Shown here: positions 59,209-64,000 of the stretch, one piece after another
Layout: each line of letters starts with the position of its first letter
Numbering within the stretch: position 1 is the first letter of the stretch
Source of the DNA: Bacteroidota bacterium
Lineage (GTDB): Bacteria > Bacteroidota > Bacteroidia > Chitinophagales > Chitinophagaceae
Length of the DNA stretch: 64,000 nt
NCBI GenBank assembly: GCA_023417815.1
Contig: JAEZEI010000124.1
Span: forward strand, 1 to 64,000
Reading direction: 5' to 3'
Notes under the pieces: model-generated
What the model saw: the letters and a program-made list of their open reading frames with translations, nothing else
Told to the model about the DNA's origin: nothing
The model's database searches: none
Translations under genes and position numbers: made by a program

Positions 59209-60282
59209 TTACAACAGTTTATCGCCTTCACCTATATGAAAAGATTCAATAAACCGGTGAATGATCCCTGTAAATTCCCCTCCCTGTTCAAACAGGAATC
59301 GGTGTTTCACCGGCAATACGTATATGGGAAAGTTCTCCAGTTCAACCCTGAATTTCTCCAGGCGAACAGCATCTTTCTCGGTTGTGACCAGCATACTGTC
59401 TGAAGTTTCCGACTTTTTGAAATACGCAAGTATATCCTTCAGGTCATCCATTGTAAAGATGTGATGATCTGGATACCGCAGCATATCAAACGAATGCGTA
59501 TTGATTTCAAGGTACTCTTTCAAAGGTTCCGGGTTGGCAATCCCACATAAGAGCAGGATATCGCTGGCGGTGTTTATTTCTCCTTTATTGCCGGTGAACA
59601 GGTGATAAGGATCTCCATACACCGTTTCGGTAAAGAATAAACGCTGATCCGGCCCAGGGTCCAGTTCTTCCCTGATTTTTTCTTTTTCGGCAGTAGTCAT
59701 TGAACCCGGGCATTTTGTTACCACGATAACCTGGGCTCTGTTTGCACTCGATACTACGTCCCGCAAATCCCCCGTTGGCATCATATGGTCGCGTGTGTAA
59801 AGGTTCCTGTACTCGGTCAGGACAATATTCAGTCCCGCATTTACAGCGCGGTGCTGAAAGGCATCATCCAGGATGATGACCTGGGTTCCGGGTTTGCTGT
59901 GCAGGATCTGCGGGATTGCAACCAGGCGTTCTTCGCCTACGGCCACCGTTATGTCCGGGAACTTCCGGTGAAACTGCATAGGCTCATCCCCTATCTCCAG
60001 GGCAGTGGTGCGTTCTGAAGCTATGGCAAATCCCTTTGTTTTTCGTTTATAACCCCGGCTAAGGGTTGCCGTTACCCACCTGTGCTTCAGCTCCTCTATC
60101 AGGAATTCCGTCATCGGTGTCTTCCCCGTTCCTCCCACGGCCAGGTTACCAACGCATATTATGGGAAAATTGAACGTAGCCGACTTCAGTATCTTCCAAT
60201 CGTAAAGCTTATTCCGAAGCCATACGCCGAAGCCGTATAACAGCGAAAAAGGAAAAAGAAGGTATCTGAAACTTTTAAGCAA
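59209..60282 (-). CDS. lpxK: Tetraacyldisaccharide 4-prime-kinase
   Basis: 357 aa inner-membrane-associated kinase that phosphorylates the lipid A disaccharide. An N-terminal membrane-associated helix (FRYLLFPFSLLYGFGVWLR) precedes the P-loop VGNLAVGGTGKTP; RGYKRKTKG and IILDDAFQHR are catalytic-region blocks. It starts with TTG at 60282, three bases after the cyclo-ligase stop; no ATG is available in the N-terminal region. It shows that the organism makes lipid A. Confidence 0.93.
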   Translation of the reverse strand: MLKSFRYLLFPFSLLYGFGVWLRNKLYDWKILKSATFNFPIICVGNLAVGGTGKTPMTEFLIEELKHRWVTATLSRGYKRKTKGFAIASERTTALEIGDEPMQFHRKFPDITVAVGEERLVAIPQILHSKPGTQVIILDDAFQHRAVNAGLNIVLTEYRNLYTRDHMMPTGDLRDVVSSANRAQVIVVTKCPGSMTTAEKEKIREELDPGPDQRLFFTETVYGDPYHLFTGNKGEINTASDILLLCGIANPEPLKEYLEINTHSFDMLRYPDHHIFTMDDLKDILAYFKKSETSDSMLVTTEKDAVRLEKFRVELENFPIYVLPVKHRFLFEQGGEFTGIIHRFIESFHIGEGDKLL

Positions 60283-60285
60283 CTC

Positions 60286-60858
60286 TTATTTTTTAAAGAT
60301 ATAGGAATGCCCGGGTGTAATGCAGATATCCATCTCCACATCATGCTCATTCACATCTGAAATAACAGCCTCAGCCTCATAAAAACTGAACCCGATCCGG
60401 ATCACGTCCTCCCTGCATCTTTTCAGGAACCGGTCGTAATATCCTTTTCCATATCCTACACGGAAGCCTTTTGTGTCGAATGCCAGCAAAGGAATGAAGA
60501 CCATCCCGATATCTTCCGCATTCACTTCTTCCCAATCAACCGGTTCACCAATTCCATACCGGTTTGGAACAAATTCAGCGTCTTCGGAGGCAAGTACCGC
60601 ATCCATCATTCCATCCTCATTCACGACTGGATAAGTAAAACTAACCGCAGGATTTCGGAAACTGCAATAGCGTTCTACCAATACAGGATCATATTCTGCA
60701 AGACGAACAGATGGCGAATAGGTCATGACAACATCCGGAATATGAAGATGCAGTTTCTGGAACTCGATCAACATCAGGTCTTCAAGGCGGTCTTTCTCAA
60801 GTACCGTTAGCGATGAACGCTTTGCCCTGTATTTTTCCCTGAGATCTTTTTTTGTCAT
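60286..60858 (-). CDS. 5-formyltetrahydrofolate cyclo-ligase
   Basis: 190 aa. Converts 5-formyl-THF to 5,10-methenyl-THF with ATP. The N-terminal KKDLREKYRAKRSSL carries the basic nucleotide-binding residues; the C-terminal block is VFIPLLAFDTKGFRVGYGKGYYDRFL. The ATG overlaps the rsmD stop (ATGA), so the two are coupled. Part of an operon of four genes with rsmD, DUF3822 and lpxK. Confidence 0.93.
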   Translation of the reverse strand: MTKKDLREKYRAKRSSLTVLEKDRLEDLMLIEFQKLHLHIPDVVMTYSPSVRLAEYDPVLVERYCSFRNPAVSFTYPVVNEDGMMDAVLASEDAEFVPNRYGIGEPVDWEEVNAEDIGMVFIPLLAFDTKGFRVGYGKGYYDRFLKRCREDVIRIGFSFYEAEAVISDVNEHDVEMDICITPGHSYIFKK

Positions 60859-61394
60859 CCGTTCACGAAAATTGAGAACAATGTGGTGCCGTAATTCCTT
60901 TCAGCCCTGAAAAATTCAAAATCCTTGTAATTATTACGTGGTGTATGTTCCAGTATGAACCAGCCATTTTCCTTTAATAATTCCCTTTTTACAATGAGCC
61001 TTGGCAATTCATCAATAGGACCCAATGCATAAGGGGGGCCTGCAAATATCAGGTCATATTTGGAGTTAGCAGAATTCAGGAAGTTAAAGACATCCATTTT
61101 AAACGCCCTAAGGTTTTCAATACCGAGCATCCGGGCCGTATTTACAATGAAACCATACATGGCAGGGTCCTTCTCTACAATGGTGCAGTGGGCCGCTCCC
61201 CTGCTTGCGAGTTCATAGGTGATGCTGCCCGTACCCCCAAAAAGATCAAGGGTATCGATTCCTTCCAGGTTAAGCTGGTTCGAAATAATATTGAACAGGC
61301 CTTCTTTCGCGATATCGGTTGTAGGCCGTGTATGAGGCATCTTACCAGGCGGATTGATCCTCCTTCCGCCATATTTGCCACTTATGATGCGCAT
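60855..61394 (-). CDS. rsmD: RsmD-like 16S rRNA (guanine-N2) methyltransferase, altered catalytic motif
   Basis: 179 aa. SAM-dependent RsmD family that methylates G966 of 16S rRNA. MRIISGKYGGRRI, TRPTTDIAKEGLFN and the SAM motif LDLFGGTGSITYELASRGA are all as expected. The catalytic (D/N)PPY motif, however, reads AGPPY: the codon at 61038-61040 encodes Gly119 (GGC) in place of Asp (GAC). That residue normally contacts the target base, so activity may be lost or changed, unless it is a sequence error. It overlaps DUF3822 by 13 bases and the cyclo-ligase by four. Confidence 0.88.
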   Translation of the reverse strand: MRIISGKYGGRRINPPGKMPHTRPTTDIAKEGLFNIISNQLNLEGIDTLDLFGGTGSITYELASRGAAHCTIVEKDPAMYGFIVNTARMLGIENLRAFKMDVFNFLNSANSKYDLIFAGPPYALGPIDELPRLIVKRELLKENGWFILEHTPRNNYKDFEFFRAERNYGTTLFSIFVNG

Positions 61395-62146
61395 CCGGCA
61401 AGTGAATGGAAGTGATCAAAATAATGCGCCGGGTAATTCGAGAACGCTTCAGAATAATTATTCTTCCCGGTTCCGGAAAATGAAATGTTCAGGAAAAAAC
61501 GATACAGCTCATTGTATAGCTTCGAATTTTCATCAATCATCCCGCTTAGAAGCAGGGAACATTTTTCCGGGTTCACACCATAAACATTGCAGGCCTGCAT
61601 TAATATATAAACTACTTCTGCAGGCGAATCATACCTGTAAATATTCAGCAGCTTAAGACCGTTATAGTTCATCCGCAATGAAAAATTCTTTTCATAAAAA
61701 ACCACGGCGATCTCTTGGTCTTTTGGAAGGTTGCAAACGAGTGAATGGCTGAAATGAACTTCATCAAAATGCTGCCTCAATAAATTCTCCAGTTCCAGCG
61801 GCACCCTGAATGCTATCCTTCCCCTTTCACCATTGATATCTCTTTCATATACCACCCCATCTCCTTTTCCGGAAATATTTTCCAGCGTGGCAGGCGCACT
61901 GATCGTGATATCAACAGGCAAAAGCACAAAATCGCGGGTGTTGAGGCTTACGAAGATCTTTCCGGGCCTGGCTGGAAGATGCTCCAATATGGAAGAAAGG
62001 TCCTTTATCTTTTCATACTTCCAGGTACGCAAGCCCGTAAGTGTTTTGCCAGCGGTCCAGCAAAAGGACGCCGTATCGTCTGACAGTTCGAGCACCAGAT
62101 GCTGGTTTGGCTCGTTGGAAGGATCTATAATAAATGAAGAATGCAA
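61382..62146 (-). CDS. DUF3822 protein
   Basis: 254 aa, cytoplasmic, with no membrane segment. It belongs to a Bacteroidota family usually found right before rsmD; the alternating strand pattern (HLVLELSDDTASFCW, KIFVSLNTRDFVLLPVD, EIAVVFYEKNFSLRMNYNG) resembles an actin-like ATPase fold, but no phosphate loop is obvious. The start is probably TTG at 62146. Its stop overlaps the rsmD start. Function unknown. It is divergent from the MATE gene with 43 bases between. Confidence 0.78.
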   Translation of the reverse strand: MHSSFIIDPSNEPNQHLVLELSDDTASFCWTAGKTLTGLRTWKYEKIKDLSSILEHLPARPGKIFVSLNTRDFVLLPVDITISAPATLENISGKGDGVVYERDINGERGRIAFRVPLELENLLRQHFDEVHFSHSLVCNLPKDQEIAVVFYEKNFSLRMNYNGLKLLNIYRYDSPAEVVYILMQACNVYGVNPEKCSLLLSGMIDENSKLYNELYRFFLNISFSGTGKNNYSEAFSNYPAHYFDHFHSLAGCAS

Positions 62147-62173
62147 ATAGAAATGTTTGGTGGCAAAATAAGA

Positions 62174-62181
62174 TAATTTTG
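62174..62181 (+). promoter_or_regulatory. MATE promoter -7 element (TAATTTTG)
   Basis: TAATTTTG matches TAnnTTTG and ends eight bases before the ATG, so the leader would be about four to five bases. A TTTG is 14 bases upstream (62156-62159). Confidence 0.55.
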
Positions 62182-62189
62182 CTGACTTT

Positions 62190-63554
62190 ATGGGAGGGGT
62201 ACCAGCACACGGCGATCTTAAGGTTCAGTTGACGAACAGGCAAATTCTTTCAATAGCATTGCCCGTAACCCTGTCCATTTTAATTCCGCAGATCAACCTG
62301 CTAACGAATAGCATTTTTCTTGGTCATCTAAGTGAAGAAGCCCTTGGTAATGCAGGCATAACAGGGATATTCTATATGATCTTTGCTGTTGCAGGCATGG
62401 GCCTGAACAATGCTATGCAAACGGTTTTTTCCCGCTACGCGGGAAGCGGGGACAGCAAAAGGTTCAGTGTAATTTTTACACAGGGACTTCATATATGCCT
62501 CCTGTTTGCTATCATCGGGATTTTATTCACCTGGCTTATCGCTCCATTCATTATGCGTGAGGTTGCAGATGCAAAGGCCTACCCTGTTGAAATGGACTTC
62601 TTACGGATACGTATAATGGGACTGCCTTTCCTGTACCTGTTCCAGTTAGGGAATGCTTTTTTGGTGGCATCGCTCAATAGCCGTTATCTCATGATCGGTT
62701 TTTTCTTCGAAGCCTCGGTGAACATACTTTTCGATTATCTCCTCATCTTCGGCAACCTTGGTTTCCCTGAAATGGGATTCAATGGGGCTGCAGTGGCCTC
62801 CGTATTGGCAGAGTTCTCCGGCATGATGGTGGTGCTGACGGTGTTGTACAGAACAGGATTAAAACAGCGGTACGAACTTCTGAACAGCTTTAAGAAGAAC
62901 AGGGAAGTAAGTAAAGAGATCCGCATAATAGCATTTCCGCTCGTCTTCCAATATTTGATAAGCGTTACCACCTGGCTTGTCTTCTTTTTGTTGATCGAGG
63001 GCAAGGGGATCATGGCAAAAGCGATCAGCAATGTAATGCGAAATGTATTTGGACTTGCCGGGGTGTTCATCTGGGCATTTGCCAGCACCACCAATACGAT
63101 GGTGAGCAACCTGATCGGTCAGCGCAGGGAGGATCTTGTGATCCCGGCCATTACCAGGATCATGTGGTGGAGCGTTGGACTTTGCCTGCTTATGTGTTCT
63201 CTACTCAACATCATACCCGAACTTTTCTTCAGGATGTTTGGCCAGGATGAAGAATTTGTACGGGAAGGTATAAACGTGATCAGGATTGTATCGCTGGGAA
63301 TGATCTTTATGAGCATTGCTCATATCTGGCTCAACGGGGTTACCGGAACTGGCAAAACAAGGGTGAACCTGTGGATCGAGATCGTGGCCATAATCCTGTA
63401 CATGGGATATACCTGGTATTTCATGAAGCTGAATTATATAAGCCTTGCTATGGCATGGAGCAATGAATTCATTTACTGGACATCCATTTTTGTAATGGCC
63501 TTCATTTATATTAAGCGCGGAAAATGGAGATCATCAATTCCAGGCCCTCAATAA
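62190..63554 (+). CDS. MATE family efflux transporter
   Basis: 454 aa with 12 membrane segments in two halves. The N-terminal ALPVTLSILIPQINLLTNSIFLGHLS and the repeated NxxLxxxLI pattern (FFEASVNILFDYLLIFG) are typical of NorM/DinF-type drug or metabolite:cation antiporters. Substrate unknown. Its last 21 bases overlap the convergent TPR gene. Confidence 0.9.
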   Translation: MGGVPAHGDLKVQLTNRQILSIALPVTLSILIPQINLLTNSIFLGHLSEEALGNAGITGIFYMIFAVAGMGLNNAMQTVFSRYAGSGDSKRFSVIFTQGLHICLLFAIIGILFTWLIAPFIMREVADAKAYPVEMDFLRIRIMGLPFLYLFQLGNAFLVASLNSRYLMIGFFFEASVNILFDYLLIFGNLGFPEMGFNGAAVASVLAEFSGMMVVLTVLYRTGLKQRYELLNSFKKNREVSKEIRIIAFPLVFQYLISVTTWLVFFLLIEGKGIMAKAISNVMRNVFGLAGVFIWAFASTTNTMVSNLIGQRREDLVIPAITRIMWWSVGLCLLMCSLLNIIPELFFRMFGQDEEFVREGINVIRIVSLGMIFMSIAHIWLNGVTGTGKTRVNLWIEIVAIILYMGYTWYFMKLNYISLAMAWSNEFIYWTSIFVMAFIYIKRGKWRSSIPGPQ

Positions 63555-64000
63555 CTCTCGCGCTTCATTCTTGATACGCGGATCATCTTCTGTTTGGGCA
63601 GGAAGCGGCAGCAACTGTTTCAGGTGGGCTATTGCTTTTTGCTTTTCACCATTCCTTTTATAGGCTTTCGCCAGTTCAAGGTAATTGAGCAGGAAGCCAT
63701 CCTTCAGGGATTTTGCTTTTTCGTATGCGTTTATAGAAGCCTGGAGCGATGACTCAGGAACCCCGCCGTAAAATATTTTCACAGCAGCCTTCTCCATCAT
63801 GTTCAGGTTTGAAACTTCGTAATGCCACTTTCCTATGATATGCCATGCCTTAAAATTCGAAGGATTTATTTTCAGCGCTGTTTCGGCGTAGCGTTTAATA
63901 TCCTTTACAGCTGCGATCTTCTCTTTCCCGCTTTTTACAAGCACGGTTCTGCCGGTGGCTATGGCCAGGGCAACATTTGCATCATCCGAACCCGGATAAA
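63534..64000 (-). CDS. TPR protein resembling RMDN/FAM82 (N-terminus outside window)
   Basis: The frame stays open from 63534 to the right edge, so about 155 C-terminal residues are visible. ANVALAIATGRTVL, then KRYAETALKINPSNFKAWHIIGKWHYEVSNL and FYGGVPESSLQASINAYEKAKSLKDGF (in blocks) match the RMDN-like TPR family, which ends with alternating TPR helices. The missing N-terminus probably carries a signal peptide. It is convergent with the MATE gene. Confidence 0.75.
   Translation of the reverse strand, partial: YPGSDDANVALAIATGRTVLVKSGKEKIAAVKDIKRYAETALKINPSNFKAWHIIGKWHYEVSNLNMMEKAAVKIFYGGVPESSLQASINAYEKAKSLKDGFLLNYLELAKAYKRNGEKQKAIAHLKQLLPLPAQTEDDPRIKNEARELLRAWN

Noticed and set aside
1..64000. 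Mobile elements, CRISPR arrays, tRNA, rRNA, prophage
   Set aside because: I looked for transposase-like proteins, regularly spaced repeats, cloverleaf-like or rRNA sequence and phage genes and found none.

Overview
The window reads as chromosome of a Bacteroidota bacterium, most likely of the Chitinophagaceae or a close relative. The case rests on several sequence features. Promoters carry the Bacteroidota -7 element TAnnTTTG, in some cases with TTTG about 19 bases upstream. Gene starts show almost no Shine-Dalgarno sequences. The window holds many lineage-typical families: a TonB-dependent receptor with an N-terminal carboxypeptidase-like fold, two DUF3857 transglutaminase-like proteins, DUF1599, DUF3822, a BT_3928-type DoxX protein, PepSY-like lipoproteins and type B L31. 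I see no rRNA, tRNA, CRISPR array, transposase or phage gene. Genes are tightly packed, with many 1 to 32 base overlaps and an unusual number of GTG and TTG starts.

Region 1 to 10.3 kb carries thrS-infC and rpmI-rplT, which in most bacteria form one cluster. Here they are separated by about 6.4 kb holding rluF, a three-gene glycan cassette (glycosyltransferase, GH1-like/RmlD-like fusion protein, UDP-galactopyranose mutase) and an intradiol-dioxygenase-like lipoprotein. infC ends in its own terminator and rpmI has its own promoter and a structured leader. Region 10.4 to 18.7 kb holds arginine decarboxylase, small secreted proteins, Hsp20, a bacilliredoxin, a variant Lgt, a TonB-dependent receptor with a palindrome inside its promoter, YajQ and L31. 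Region 18.7 to 31.4 kb holds a GlmU-like protein, tpiA with two attached membrane proteins, an acyltransferase and flippase pair, an outer-membrane barrel, a DUF4010 transporter-like protein, arginase, a CrtA-like protein, a GH2 glycosidase and ndk.

Region 31.4 to 41.9 kb contains nrnA, an FKBP isomerase, folP, DUF1599, a BT_3928-like protein, a lone DppB-type permease, an MsbA-like ABC exporter, thiolase and pdhB. Region 41.9 to 53.1 kb has a UbiD decarboxylase, two DUF3857 proteins, a TraB/GumN protein, a DUF721 protein, recF, pdhA, a TPR protein, ribH and a LutA-like protein. Region 53.1 to 64 kb has an EVE protein, a sirtuin without zinc cysteines, a saccharopine-dehydrogenase-like protein, gyrA, a GNAT enzyme, lpxK, 5-formyl-THF cyclo-ligase, rsmD, DUF3822, a MATE exporter and a partial TPR protein.

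Most of the content is housekeeping. The points most worth a second look are the glycan cassette splitting the translation cluster, a four-copy TTTGTGACA inverted array after glf, palindromes placed between the -33 and -7 elements of the TonB-receptor and pdhB promoters, a group of -7 elements lying exactly four bases before start codons (suggesting leaderless mRNAs), and an Asp-to-Gly change in the catalytic motif of RsmD.
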